This document shows, one piece after another, positions 26,778-35,682 of a stretch of 64,000 bases of DNA. Every line of letters starts with the position of its first letter. Position 1 is the stretch's first letter. Origin of the DNA: Marinobacterium sedimentorum (GTDB lineage: Bacteria > Pseudomonadota > Gammaproteobacteria > Pseudomonadales > Balneatricaceae); NCBI RefSeq assembly GCF_024267675.1, contig NZ_JALDYX010000003.1:62001-126000 (forward strand), read 5' to 3'. Under the pieces are notes generated by a model that did no database searches, was not told the origin of the DNA, and saw nothing but the letters and a program-made list of their open reading frames with translations. Made by a program: the position numbers and the translations under genes.

Positions 26778-27296
26778 CTACTGCGACGACTCAACCGCAA
26801 GCAGTTCGACCTTGAATATCAACGCCGAATTCGGCGCTATGCTCGGCGTCGGGCTCGACATGCCGTACGCCAGCTCAGACGGCAAATAAAGCATCCACTG
26901 CGCGCCCTCGCGCATCAGCTGCAACCCCTGGGTCCAGCCCGGTATAACCCGGTTCAGCGGAAAACTCACCGGCTCGCCCCTGGCATAGGAGCTGTCAAAC
27001 ACAGTGCCATCGATGAGCATGCCTTCATAATTTACCCGCACCGTACTGGTAGCACCCGGCATAGCGCCGGAGCCCGGCACCAGTACGCGATACTGCAAGC
27101 CCGAGGGCAGCGTCACAACCCCCTCAACCTGAGCGTTGCTCGCCAGAAATGACTGACCGGCGCGCTGATTGTCATCATTACGTGCCTTGTCGACCAACTC
27201 GGCGCGAAATGCTGCCTCCTCAGAGTCATCGCCACACCCTATCAGCGCAGCCCCCATCACGACCAAAAGCGCCAACCTTACTGCTCTTATTTGCAT
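26778..27296 (-). CDS. FKBP-type peptidyl-prolyl isomerase, lipoprotein
   Basis: A 172-residue protein. The signal peptide ends in ALIGC, a lipobox with the modified Cys at about residue 21. After a short N-terminal helical part come the FKBP core segments [48 protein letters not shown] and [20 protein letters not shown]. It should catalyse prolyl cis-trans isomerisation and help fold envelope proteins, anchored to a membrane facing the periplasm. It is divergent from prc, another periplasmic quality-control gene. Confidence 0.92.
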   Translation of the reverse strand: MQIRAVRLALLVVMGAALIGCGDDSEEAAFRAELVDKARNDDNQRAGQSFLASNAQVEGVVTLPSGLQYRVLVPGSGAMPGATSTVRVNYEGMLIDGTVFDSSYARGEPVSFPLNRVIPGWTQGLQLMREGAQWMLYLPSELAYGMSSPTPSIAPNSALIFKVELLAVESSQ

Positions 27297-27447
27297 CTGA
27301 AACTCACCCTGCTAGCGCCGTAAACGCTTGATTTTACATTAGGACACGCGATGACTACACTCTGTAACCTGTACTGGTTGAACTTGCCAGGCTATTAGCC
27401 TGTCTGAAGACTCAACTACCTGGCCTACTGGGACGCACCGAACCGAT

Positions 27448-29532
27448 ATGCTCAATCGAACTCTTTTTCTGCTTCCGACCCTGGCGCTGTCATTTCTGCT
27501 GCAAAGCGCGAACGCCAGCAGCACCGCGCCCGAAGTACTTGCGCCCGAGGCGATTCATCGACAAACCACACTCGATATTCTCGACTCTCTTACGCGCGAA
27601 CATTACAACAAGGTCACCATAGACGACAGCTTCTCCAGCCAGCTGCTGGATCAGTATCTCGAAGACCTCGACCCCAGCAAAAGCTATTTTTACGCCAGCG
27701 ATGTTGCCGAATTCAAGCCCCTGAGCACCACCCTGGATGACAGCATCCAGGCCGGAGAACTCAAGGACGCCTACGACATCTTCAACCGCTACCAGCAGCG
27801 CATGCATGAACGCCTGACCTTCATGATCGCCGAACTGGAAAGCGGCCTGGACGGCGTACAGTTCGACTTTGATGAAACCCTGGACATAGATCGCACCAAC
27901 GCCAACTGGATCAAGACCCAGGAGGAAATGGACAAGCTGTGGCGCAAACGCCTCAAAAATGCCGCCCTTAGCCTGAAACTGGCGGACAAGAATCTGGCCG
28001 ATACGACCGAAACCCTGCTCAAGCGCTACCGCTACCAGCTGCACCGCGCCGAACAGATGAAAAGTGAAGACGTCTTCCAGACTTACATCAATGCCGTATC
28101 CAAGGGTTATGACCCTCACACCCAGTATTTCTCGCCGCGCAACTCGGAAAACTTTCAGATCAACATGAGTCTGTCACTGGAAGGCATCGGTGCGGTACTG
28201 CAAAGCGATGACGAATTCACCAAGATCGTACGCCTGGTACCGTCCGGGCCTGCCGACAAGACCGGCCAGCTGAAGGCCTCCGATACCATCGTGGCCGTGG
28301 CCCAGGGCGATGATGGCGAAATGGTCGATATCGTCGGCTGGCGCCTGGACGACGTTGTCGACAAGATACGCGGTCCGGCCGATACCGTTGTGCGCCTGCA
28401 GGTCGACCCCGCCGGCAGCAACGACCGCCAGAAGCGCAAGGAAGTGCGTATCGTGCGCAGCAAGGTCAAACTTGAAGAACAGGCCGCCCAGAAACGCATC
28501 ATGGAACTCGACTACCAGGGTCAGAACTATCGTCTTGGCGTGATCGAGATTCCGGCTTTCTATATTGATTTTGCCGCCCTGCAAAGCGGCGACCCAAATT
28601 ACAAAAGCACCACCCGCGATGTCGAGAAACTCATCAAGGAACTCACCGAGGAAGGCATTCAGGGGCTAGTGATCGACCTGCGTGATAACGGTGGCGGCTC
28701 GCTGCGTGAAGCCAACGAACTGGTCGGCCTCTTTATCAGCCGCGGCCCCACGGTACAGATTCGCGACCCCAATGGTCGCATCGACATCCTCGGCGATTAT
28801 GATGCCGACGTGGCCTACAACGGCCCACTGGCCGTTCTGGTCAACCGCCTCAGCGCTTCGGCATCGGAAATTTTTGCCGGTGCTATTCAGGACTATCGCC
28901 GCGGCGCTGTCGTCGGCAGCCAGACCTTCGGCAAGGGCACCGTGCAGTCGCTGCACGCCCTGCGTCACGGCCAGCTCAAAATGACGCACGCCAAGTTCTA
29001 CCGCATTTCCGGCGACAGTACCCAGCACAAGGGCGTCGTGCCCGACATCACGCTGCCAAGCCTGTATAACGAAAAGGATATCGGCGAAAGCGCACTCGAA
29101 GGCGCCCTGCCCTGGGATCAGGTGCGGGAAGTACGCCATGGCAAGTTCATTGGCGTCGACAACTTCCTCGATGAACTCAACCAGCGCCACCTGAAACGGG
29201 TCCAGACCGATCCGGACTTCATTTTCATGCGCGAACAAGTCGAACACCTGGCGGAAGCCGCCAAGGACAAGACCATCCCGCTGAACGAAACTGTCCTGCG
29301 CAGGGAGCGCGACGAAGCCGAACAGTGGCAGCTTGATGCTCAGAACCGGCGCCGCACCCTCAAGCAGCAGCCGCCGCTCACCGCACTGACGGAACTGGAA
29401 GACGAACTGAAAAAAGATGAGCAGGGACGCCCCATCAGCCCAGAATCCACAGCACAGCTGGAAGAAACCGGCCGCATCCTGCTGGACATGGTAGATCTGA
29501 CGTTCCGCTATACGGCCTCCGCCAAGGAATAA
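27448..29532 (+). CDS. prc: periplasmic carboxy-terminal processing protease
   Basis: A 694-residue S41A protease, similar in length to E. coli Prc (Tsp). A signal peptide covers about residues 1-23. A PDZ domain begins at SLEGIGAVLQSDDEFTKIVR, and the catalytic Ser-Lys dyad lies in NRLSASASEIFAG and FGKGTVQ; by comparison with E. coli these are about Ser471 and Lys496. It degrades or trims periplasmic proteins with non-polar C-termini, including murein-remodelling enzymes and lipoproteins. The next gene starts nine bases downstream, suggesting co-expression with a membrane coiled-coil protein. Confidence 0.95.
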   Translation: MLNRTLFLLPTLALSFLLQSANASSTAPEVLAPEAIHRQTTLDILDSLTREHYNKVTIDDSFSSQLLDQYLEDLDPSKSYFYASDVAEFKPLSTTLDDSIQAGELKDAYDIFNRYQQRMHERLTFMIAELESGLDGVQFDFDETLDIDRTNANWIKTQEEMDKLWRKRLKNAALSLKLADKNLADTTETLLKRYRYQLHRAEQMKSEDVFQTYINAVSKGYDPHTQYFSPRNSENFQINMSLSLEGIGAVLQSDDEFTKIVRLVPSGPADKTGQLKASDTIVAVAQGDDGEMVDIVGWRLDDVVDKIRGPADTVVRLQVDPAGSNDRQKRKEVRIVRSKVKLEEQAAQKRIMELDYQGQNYRLGVIEIPAFYIDFAALQSGDPNYKSTTRDVEKLIKELTEEGIQGLVIDLRDNGGGSLREANELVGLFISRGPTVQIRDPNGRIDILGDYDADVAYNGPLAVLVNRLSASASEIFAGAIQDYRRGAVVGSQTFGKGTVQSLHALRHGQLKMTHAKFYRISGDSTQHKGVVPDITLPSLYNEKDIGESALEGALPWDQVREVRHGKFIGVDNFLDELNQRHLKRVQTDPDFIFMREQVEHLAEAAKDKTIPLNETVLRRERDEAEQWQLDAQNRRRTLKQQPPLTALTELEDELKKDEQGRPISPESTAQLEETGRILLDMVDLTFRYTASAKE

Positions 29533-29541
29533 GACTCCACC

Positions 29542-30312
29542 ATGGCCAAACCCAGCCGCCAGATACTGATCCTGACCGGCGCGTCAGTGCTGATTGCAGC
29601 ACTGGCGAGTGGCGGCTATTTCACCTACCGCAAAATCCAGTCACAACATGCGTCCACCCAGCTAGAGCTTGAGCAACTCGGCTATTCCAATGCCGGCACC
29701 CCTGGCACTGGCCTGAACCAGGCACCGAGCAGCGAACAGCTCAAGGCACGCATGCAAAGCTCTACGCCCACACCGGTACAGCAGCTGATCTACAACCTGA
29801 CTGAAGAAAAGGAAAAGCTGACGCTAGCCAATCAGACCTTGCAGGCACAGCTGGACTCAGCGCAGGAACAGGTCAAGTCGCTGCAGGAATACAGGCAACT
29901 CAACGAGTATTTCGCACCAAAAAATTTCGACCAGAAGATCTCTCAGGTCGAGACCGACCTGAGATCATACCTGAGAAGACTGCCTGACGCAGATCGCTTC
30001 TCCGACCTGCAAATAGACATCATGGCGATAGCATCCGCGCAGGAATACCGGCGTTTTGCACAGCAAAAAAGACTCATGCTGGATCAGGCTGAGCATGACC
30101 GCATCATGAACGACTATTTGCCGGGCTACGCTTTCTGTACCGGGGATGCCGTCGAGGTTGCTGCAAACAGCAGCCTCGAAGAGCGCATGCTGGCACAGTA
30201 TCTGAGGACGAACGACAGATCCCTGCTTTCGACAGCACTGCGCCAGGATCTTTTAACGGTCATCAAGCCGTGTCAGCTGGCGCTACGCCAGTCACTCGAC
30301 ACCCTGCTCTAG
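29542..30312 (+). CDS. membrane-anchored coiled-coil protein of unknown function
   Basis: A 256-residue protein with one N-terminal membrane span (about residues 8-27, ILILTGASVLIAALASGGYF) and the rest outside the cytoplasm. Residues of about 75-125 predict a coiled coil (NLTEEKEKLTLANQTLQAQL). The C-terminal part is helical with two Cys (about 195 and 245) that could form a disulfide. No known domain. It starts nine bases after prc and has little space for its own promoter, so it is probably co-expressed. A role as a Prc partner or substrate adaptor is a guess from position only. Confidence 0.72.
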   Translation: MAKPSRQILILTGASVLIAALASGGYFTYRKIQSQHASTQLELEQLGYSNAGTPGTGLNQAPSSEQLKARMQSSTPTPVQQLIYNLTEEKEKLTLANQTLQAQLDSAQEQVKSLQEYRQLNEYFAPKNFDQKISQVETDLRSYLRRLPDADRFSDLQIDIMAIASAQEYRRFAQQKRLMLDQAEHDRIMNDYLPGYAFCTGDAVEVAANSSLEERMLAQYLRTNDRSLLSTALRQDLLTVIKPCQLALRQSLDTLL

Positions 30313-30322
30313 ACGAGCCGCT

Positions 30323-30640
30323 TCAGCTTTTCTTGGCCAGACGCGCACGCGCTTCAGCACGCTGAGCTTCAACACGCTCGCGCTTGGCAGCTTCCTTGGC
30401 TTCGCGCTTGCGCGCCGCTTCGGCTTTCTGCTCTTCCTGAATACGGGCAAGGTCTTCCTGGCGCTGCTGCTCGCGTTCCTGCTTGAGGCGCGCTTTTTCG
30501 CGCAGCTCTGCGGCAAATTCTTCAGACTTGCGGGCACGCTCGCTGGCAAGTTCTTCAATGCGCTCGCGCTTGCTTTCGGTAATGCTGGCTTCTAGCTCTT
30601 GCAACTTTGCGATCTGAGCTTCTATATCGGTTTTTGTCAT
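30323..30640 (-). CDS. charged coiled-coil protein of unknown function
   Basis: A 105-residue protein starting at ATG 30640 (MTKTDIEAQIAKLQELEAS); an open extension to 30703 lacks support. Nearly the whole protein is a Lys/Arg/Glu/Ala-rich helix, a long coiled coil or single alpha-helix, with no membrane segment. The low-complexity composition makes homology hard to judge. It converges with the prc-linked gene, ten bases separating the stops, and is divergent from rpsA. Confidence 0.6.
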   Translation of the reverse strand: MTKTDIEAQIAKLQELEASITESKRERIEELASERARKSEEFAAELREKARLKQEREQQRQEDLARIQEEQKAEAARKREAKEAAKRERVEAQRAEARARLAKKS

Positions 30641-30889
30641 GTAATCCTGGTAAGCACTCTGCTGGGGTTTGAAACTGAAACCAATTATAACGACAACAGG
30701 CACCCGAACGCTATCTTAACAGGCACATTAGCTGTACAATATGGCTCCCTTATTGCGGCAAATCGGTGTCCCGTCAGCAACGGAGACCGTCGCCGCTTTA
30801 TGATTAATCTGACCTATACAGCTGACGGTATAGAAAGTTCGCGCCGCCCTATTCCTAAACGGGTCGCCGACTTACCATAGGACCTATTC

Positions 30890-32569
30890 ATGAGCGAAAG
30901 CTTTGCTGAACTATTTGAAGAATCCCTGCTAAACGTAGATATGACTCCGGGCACCCTCGTAATGGGTGAAGTTGTCGACATCGACAGCGACTGGGTTACT
31001 GTTAACGCAGGTCTCAAATCCGAAGCCGTTATCCCGCGCGTACAGTTTCTTAACGATAACAACGAACTTGAAATCAAGATCGGTGACACGGTTAAGGTCG
31101 CTCTGGAAGCGGTAGAAGACGGTTTCGGTGAAACCCGCCTGTCCCGTGAAAAAGCCAAACGCGCTGAAGCCTGGGAAGTACTGCAGACCAAATTCGAAGC
31201 CGAAGAAACCGTTACCGGTTACATCAGCGGCAAGGTCAAGGGCGGCTTCACTGTCAGCATCAACAACATTCAGGGCTTCCTGCCGGGCTCCCTGGTTGAC
31301 GTGCGTCCCGTACGCGATGTCGACCACCTGGAAGGCAAGGAACTTGAATTCAAACTGATCAAGCTGGATCCCAAGCGCAACAACATCGTTGTTTCGCGTC
31401 GTGCGGTCCTGCAGGAAGCCAACAGCGCTCAACGCGACGAGCTGCTGGCTGCACTGCAAGAAGGCCAGGTGGTTAAGGGTTACGTCAAGAACCTGACCAA
31501 CTACGGCGCCTTCATTGATCTGGGCGGCGTTGATGGCCTGCTGCACATCACTGACATGGCGTGGAAGCGCATCTCTCACCCGAGCGAAATGCTGAACCCG
31601 GGCGACGAGATCTCTGTCAAGATCATCAAGTTCGACCAGGAAACTGGCCGTATCTCGCTGGGTCTGAAACAGCTGAGCGAAGATCCGTGGGAAGCTATCA
31701 AGTCCCGCTACCCGTCCGGCAGCAAAGTACCTGCACGCATCACCAACCTCACCGATTACGGCTGCTTTGCCTCGATCGAAGACGGTGTTGAAGGCCTGGT
31801 ACACGTTTCCGAAATGTCCTGGACCAACAAGAACATCCACCCGTCCAAAGTCGTGCAGATCGGCGACGAAGTCGAAGTGATGATACTGGATGTGGACGAA
31901 GAGCGTCGCCGCATCTCCCTGGGCATCAAGCAGTGCACCGGCAATCCGTGGGTTTCCTTCGCTGAGCAGCACGCTGCTGGCGACCGCGCTTCCGGTACCA
32001 TCAAGACCATCACTGACTTCGGTATCTTCGTAGGTCTGGATAACGACCTTGATGGCCTGGTTCACATGTCTGACATCACCTGGGAAGCCGATGCTGAAGC
32101 CGCCCTGCGCCAGTTCAAGAAAGGCGAAGAGGTTGAAGCTGTCATCCTGTCCATCGACGCAGAAAAAGAACGCATCTCGCTGGGTATCAAGCAGCTGGAA
32201 AGCGATCCGTTCAGCGAATACGTGGCAGCCAATGACAAGGGCACCATCGTCAACGGTGTCGTCAAGTCTGTTGAAGCCAAAGCTGCCGTTATCGAGCTGG
32301 CTGAAGGTATCGACGCAGTACTGAAAGTGTCCGAGCTGAGCGCTGAGCGCATCGACGACGCCACTACCGTACTGAAAGTCGGTGACAAGGTTGAGGCCAA
32401 GATCACCAACGTTGACCGTCGCAACCGCGCCATCAACCTTTCTATCCGCGCCAAAGATCAGGCTGAAGAAAAAGCAGCCATCAACTCTGTGCGCAACCAG
32501 GAAGTTGAAGTCGCTGGTCCGACCACCATCGGTGAGCTGATCAAACAGCAGATGCTGAAAAACAACTAA
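30890..32569 (+). CDS. rpsA: 30S ribosomal protein S1
   Basis: A 559-residue protein, the usual gammaproteobacterial length, with six S1 (OB-fold) repeats: the two N-terminal ones bind the ribosome and the four later ones bind mRNA. Clear repeats are [40 protein letters not shown] and [20 protein letters not shown]. Codon use is strongly biased, as expected for a highly expressed gene. A 250-base leader precedes it; in E. coli the S1 leader mediates autogenous control, so the same is possible here. A strong terminator follows. The usual cmk upstream and ihfB downstream are absent. Confidence 0.98.
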   Translation: MSESFAELFEESLLNVDMTPGTLVMGEVVDIDSDWVTVNAGLKSEAVIPRVQFLNDNNELEIKIGDTVKVALEAVEDGFGETRLSREKAKRAEAWEVLQTKFEAEETVTGYISGKVKGGFTVSINNIQGFLPGSLVDVRPVRDVDHLEGKELEFKLIKLDPKRNNIVVSRRAVLQEANSAQRDELLAALQEGQVVKGYVKNLTNYGAFIDLGGVDGLLHITDMAWKRISHPSEMLNPGDEISVKIIKFDQETGRISLGLKQLSEDPWEAIKSRYPSGSKVPARITNLTDYGCFASIEDGVEGLVHVSEMSWTNKNIHPSKVVQIGDEVEVMILDVDEERRRISLGIKQCTGNPWVSFAEQHAAGDRASGTIKTITDFGIFVGLDNDLDGLVHMSDITWEADAEAALRQFKKGEEVEAVILSIDAEKERISLGIKQLESDPFSEYVAANDKGTIVNGVVKSVEAKAAVIELAEGIDAVLKVSELSAERIDDATTVLKVGDKVEAKITNVDRRNRAINLSIRAKDQAEEKAAINSVRNQEVEVAGPTTIGELIKQQMLKNN

Positions 32570-32589
32570 GCGATACTCTATCGTTTGGC

Positions 32590-32619
32590 AAAAAAGGAGC
32601 GCTTCGGCGCTCCTTTTTT
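32590..32619 (+). terminator. intrinsic terminator of rpsA
   Basis: A twelve-base-pair stem, AAAAAGGAGCGC and its complement, around a TTCG tetraloop, followed by T residues, 21 bases after the rpsA stop. It is a very stable tetraloop hairpin, symmetrical enough to act on both strands. Confidence 0.93.
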
Positions 32620-32727
32620 ATGCCCATCAAACCCGTTCGCGAGTGCCCACACAAACCCTCGAGCAGCTGCTGCTTTCGCAACACCCCCAAACATCAACTT
32701 CAGACACCAACCTCAAACAGCAGCCAC

Positions 32728-32751
32728 AAAAAAGAGCGCCGCAGCGCCCCT
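32728..32751 (-). terminator. probable intrinsic terminator of ycgN operon
   Basis: On the minus strand an imperfect GC-rich hairpin (GCGC/GCGC core, one mismatch, CG-rich loop) is followed by six T residues, about 45 bases beyond the ycgN stop. Confidence 0.5.
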
Positions 32752-32793
32752 TTCCGTTAACAAGCCCGTCACCGCCAGACTATTCGATAACGT

Positions 32794-33231
32794 CTATTCA
32801 ATAACGTAGTCGACAAAGTCATCTTCACTGATCTGATTATCCTTAACCTCATACCAACTCAGCACAGACGCTTCAGCCTCGGCCACGGATTCAGCCCGAC
32901 CGCTGATCAGCGGATGCCAGTCCGGCAGATCCTTGCCTTCATGAACCAGCCGGTAGGCACAGGTTCTGGGCAGCCAGTGAAACTCCTTCACATCCTCCGG
33001 GCGCAGTTTGACGCAGGATGGCACCAGCGAGCAGCGCTTCTCATACTGGGTGCAGCGCCGTGTTTCCAGATCAAGCAGATGACAGACGACTGAGGTGTAG
33101 AACACCTCATGGGTATCCTCATCCTCGATCTTGTGCAGACAGCAGAGCGCGCAGCCGTCGCAGAGCGACTCCCACTCATCGGACGTCATCTCTTCCAGTG
33201 ACTTGCTGCGCCAGAAAACTTCCTGAGCCAC
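32794..33231 (-). CDS. ycgN: YcgN family cysteine-cluster protein
   Basis: A 145-residue protein of the UPF0260/YkgJ-like cysteine cluster family. The clustered cysteines CDGCALCCLHK near residue 24 and C in VVCHLLDLETRRCTQY and RCSLVPSCVKL suggest a metal (zinc or iron-sulfur) site. WLPRTCAYRLVHEGKDLPDW is the most conserved C-terminal segment. Function unknown in any organism I know. It abuts ycgL directly, with the stop of ycgL touching its start, as in Pseudomonas and enterics, so it is part of the rnd-ycgL-ycgN unit. Confidence 0.92.
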   Translation of the reverse strand: MAQEVFWRSKSLEEMTSDEWESLCDGCALCCLHKIEDEDTHEVFYTSVVCHLLDLETRRCTQYEKRCSLVPSCVKLRPEDVKEFHWLPRTCAYRLVHEGKDLPDWHPLISGRAESVAEAEASVLSWYEVKDNQISEDDFVDYVIE

Positions 33232-33519
33232 CTAGCGCACTCCGGTTTCAGGACGATCCGGATACAGATCAAGCATGTAGTCTTCCCTGGGCGGCGGCAT
33301 CTGCAGGTAGTAACCATTTTCCGCGATGCCCGCCAGCATCTTCTCGACATCGATACGCGCCAGCTTGCGCCCGGGCTTGACCGGCATATCCATCAGATGC
33401 ACCGGCGTACCAAACATTGTGATAAGCGCCTCAGGCACACGCGTGAGCAGCTCACGCTTTTCGACGTAAAGGTACATCTCGTCCTTGCGCGAACTTTTGT
33501 AAATACTGCAAATCTTCAT
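33232..33519 (-). CDS. ycgL: YcgL domain-containing protein
   Basis: A 95-residue protein of the UPF0745/YcgL family, with ICSIYKSSRKDEMYLYVEKR and GYYLQMPPPREDYM as diagnostic segments. The start at 33519 places Met-Lys directly before the conserved ICSIYKS, and a GAGAG box lies six bases upstream; an ATG at 33531 is possible but has poor RBS spacing. Function unknown. It lies between rnd and ycgN and is probably translated from the same message. Confidence 0.9.
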   Translation of the reverse strand: MKICSIYKSSRKDEMYLYVEKRELLTRVPEALITMFGTPVHLMDMPVKPGRKLARIDVEKMLAGIAENGYYLQMPPPREDYMLDLYPDRPETGVR

Positions 33520-33548
33520 ATCAACTCTCATCTCTGTTCAAACTGGCG

Positions 33549-34727
33549 CTATTGCTCAAACCGACGCAACTGCGCCAGCAGGTCGTCGCCTATCACTTCC
33601 TGGCGCCATCCCTGCAGCCCCGGCGGTAGCGCATAGTTTGCACCCTCATCACTGCCGGTACGTATCAGTGCCTCAATGTCACGCCTGCGCAACAACAACT
33701 CAGGCGCCATATCCAGCGCTTCGGCACGTTCACGCCCCAGAAGCTTCAAACGCTTGAGGCGCGTATTCCAGATCACAGGCAGCGGCCTTGGGATCGGCTC
33801 AACCGATTGCGCCTGGGGGGCGGCGGCGGCATCGCGCAAAAAATCCAGCATGGTTTCGCCGTCTTCACGCAGAATCCGCCGCTTCAGCTCCGGTACACGG
33901 GACAGCTCAAGCGTGGTGCGCGGCCAGCGGCTAATAATATCGAGCAATGTCTGATTGCGCAGCACCCGGTTACGGGGCACATTGCGCAAGCGGCACTGCT
34001 GCTCACGCCAGGCAGTCAAATCACGCAAGGCCGCCACCTTGTAGGGAGGCAGCGCCGCCATCTGACTAAAGCGCAAATAGTACCGCGTGCCGGTTACATC
34101 GGCATCAGGCGCGTTGGCCAGCAACGCCAGCATTTCTTCCTGCAACCAGGACGTCATGCCCCGCCGCTCAAGCTCCGCCATCTGCATGCGACAGATTGCC
34201 GGCAAATAAGCCACATCCAGCGCCGCGTACTGCTCCTGGCGTTGTGTCAGCGGACGCTGCAGCCAGTCCGATGTAGTTTCGCCCTTGCCTACCTGCACAC
34301 CGAGAGCATTCTCCAGCATGCGCTGCAGACCGACAGTAAAGCCCCAGCCGACAAAGCCGCCGGCAACCTGGGTATCGAACAACGGACTGGGCAAAACGCC
34401 AAACAGATACTGAAACAACTCCAGATCTTCCGTACTGGCGTGCAGCACCTTGAGCACCGAAGGCTCAACAAAGAGCGCCAGCAACGGCGAGAAATCCGTA
34501 ATGGCCAGCGGGTCAATCAGATAACAGCCACGATCATCCGCCAGCTGAATCAGCCCGGCTATCGGATAAAAGGTATCCACCCGCTGAAACTCGGTATCCA
34601 GCGCGACCATGGGCAGCGTGCGCCAGTACTCGCACAGCTGCGCCAGCGACTCATCGCTACAGACCCACACCGGCTCCTGCGCAGCACGCTCGAGCTCCTG
34701 CCAGTCATATCCATTTTCGTGCGCCAT
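33549..34727 (-). CDS. rnd: ribonuclease D
   Basis: A 392-residue 3'-5' exoribonuclease of typical length. The DEDD catalytic core is visible as MVALDTEFQRVDTF (Asp, Glu), VLHASTEDLELFQYL (Asp) and AALDVAYLPAI (the Asp with Tyr of the DEDDy class), followed by two HRDC domains (about residues 210-290 and 310-380). RNase D trims 3' ends of tRNA and other small RNAs. It starts seven bases beyond the recR stop in the same direction, so it is probably the distal part of the dnaX-ybaB-recR-rnd unit. Confidence 0.95.
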   Translation of the reverse strand: MAHENGYDWQELERAAQEPVWVCSDESLAQLCEYWRTLPMVALDTEFQRVDTFYPIAGLIQLADDRGCYLIDPLAITDFSPLLALFVEPSVLKVLHASTEDLELFQYLFGVLPSPLFDTQVAGGFVGWGFTVGLQRMLENALGVQVGKGETTSDWLQRPLTQRQEQYAALDVAYLPAICRMQMAELERRGMTSWLQEEMLALLANAPDADVTGTRYYLRFSQMAALPPYKVAALRDLTAWREQQCRLRNVPRNRVLRNQTLLDIISRWPRTTLELSRVPELKRRILREDGETMLDFLRDAAAAPQAQSVEPIPRPLPVIWNTRLKRLKLLGRERAEALDMAPELLLRRRDIEALIRTGSDEGANYALPPGLQGWRQEVIGDDLLAQLRRFEQ

Positions 34728-34734
34728 GCCTACC

Positions 34735-35334
34735 TCAATTCAGGGAACGTCGACCCGCCAGCGCATGCGCCAGAGTACCGCCATCGATAAACTCAAGCTC
34801 TCCACCCACAGGCACACCATGGGCAATACGGCTCACCCGGACACCCAGCTCGCGCACCTGTTCGGCGATATAGTGCGCCGTCGCCTCACCTTCAACCGTG
34901 GGATTGGTGGCCAGTATCACTTCCTGCACCTCACCGCCACGCAGCCGCTCGACAAGTGCATCGATACCCAGATCATCGGGACCGACGCCATCGATAGGCG
35001 ACAGATGCCCCTTGAGGACAAAATAATAGCCCCCGAAGCCACCCGTCTGCTCGATAGCCAGCATATCGACCGGCGACTCAAGCACACAGAGCACCGAGCG
35101 ATCACGACTGCTCGACGCACAGATACCACAGGGGGATTCTTCCGACAGGGTCCGGCAGCACTGGCATTCACCGACCCGCTCCACCGCTTCCTGCAGCGAA
35201 GCGGCCAGCCCCAGGGCTGCCGGGCGATCATGCTCAAGCAGATACAGGGCCATGCGCTGCGCTGACTTGGGGCCGACACCGGGCAAACAGCGCAAGGATT
35301 TGATCAACTGCTGTATCAGGGGACTGAACGACAT
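34735..35334 (-). CDS. recR: recombination mediator protein RecR
   Basis: A 199-residue protein matching RecR length and order: an N-terminal helix-hairpin-helix ([20 protein letters not shown]), a four-cysteine zinc motif ([16 protein letters not shown]), and a Toprim domain ([34 protein letters not shown]). With RecO and RecF it loads RecA on gapped DNA. It follows ybaB by five bases, the conserved dnaX-ybaB-recR order. Confidence 0.97.
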   Translation of the reverse strand: MSFSPLIQQLIKSLRCLPGVGPKSAQRMALYLLEHDRPAALGLAASLQEAVERVGECQCCRTLSEESPCGICASSSRDRSVLCVLESPVDMLAIEQTGGFGGYYFVLKGHLSPIDGVGPDDLGIDALVERLRGGEVQEVILATNPTVEGEATAHYIAEQVRELGVRVSRIAHGVPVGGELEFIDGGTLAHALAGRRSLN

Positions 35335-35339
35335 TGCAG

Positions 35340-35663
35340 TTAGAACGGCATCTTGAAGCCCGGCGGCAACTGCATGCCGGCCGTGACTTTGGACATCTGA
35401 TCCTTGGTATTGGTCTCAACCTTGCGCACGGCGTCGTTGACGGCCGCCGCGATCAGATCTTCCAGGATCTCTTTCTCTTCTTCCATCAGGCTGTCATCAA
35501 TGGCAACCGACTTGACGTCGTGGCGACCATTCATGACGATCTTGACCAGACCTGCGCCGGACTCACCGGCCACCTCTGCACGCGCCACCTCTTCCTGCAC
35601 GCGCTGCATGTCTTCCTGCATTTTCTGCGCCTGCTTCATCAGGCCACCCATGTTCTTCATCAT
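35340..35663 (-). CDS. ybaB: YbaB/EbfC family nucleoid-associated protein
   Basis: A 107-residue protein. ATG at 35663 was chosen because the open extension begins with TTG at 35681 and has no clear function; AGAGG lies nine bases ahead. The family sequence is seen in [20 protein letters not shown] and [20 protein letters not shown], with the Met/Lys-rich N-terminus and the dimer-forming beta strands. It binds DNA as a dimer; its exact role is unclear. It sits between dnaX and recR, as in most bacteria. Confidence 0.95.
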   Translation of the reverse strand: MMKNMGGLMKQAQKMQEDMQRVQEEVARAEVAGESGAGLVKIVMNGRHDVKSVAIDDSLMEEEKEILEDLIAAAVNDAVRKVETNTKDQMSKVTAGMQLPPGFKMPF

Positions 35664-35682
35664 CGTATTTCGCCTCTGCAAA

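Noticed and set aside
27598-27612. Second Ter-like match (TGTTGTAA on the minus strand) inside prc
   Set aside because: Lies in a conserved coding region and matches only eight bases; expected by chance.
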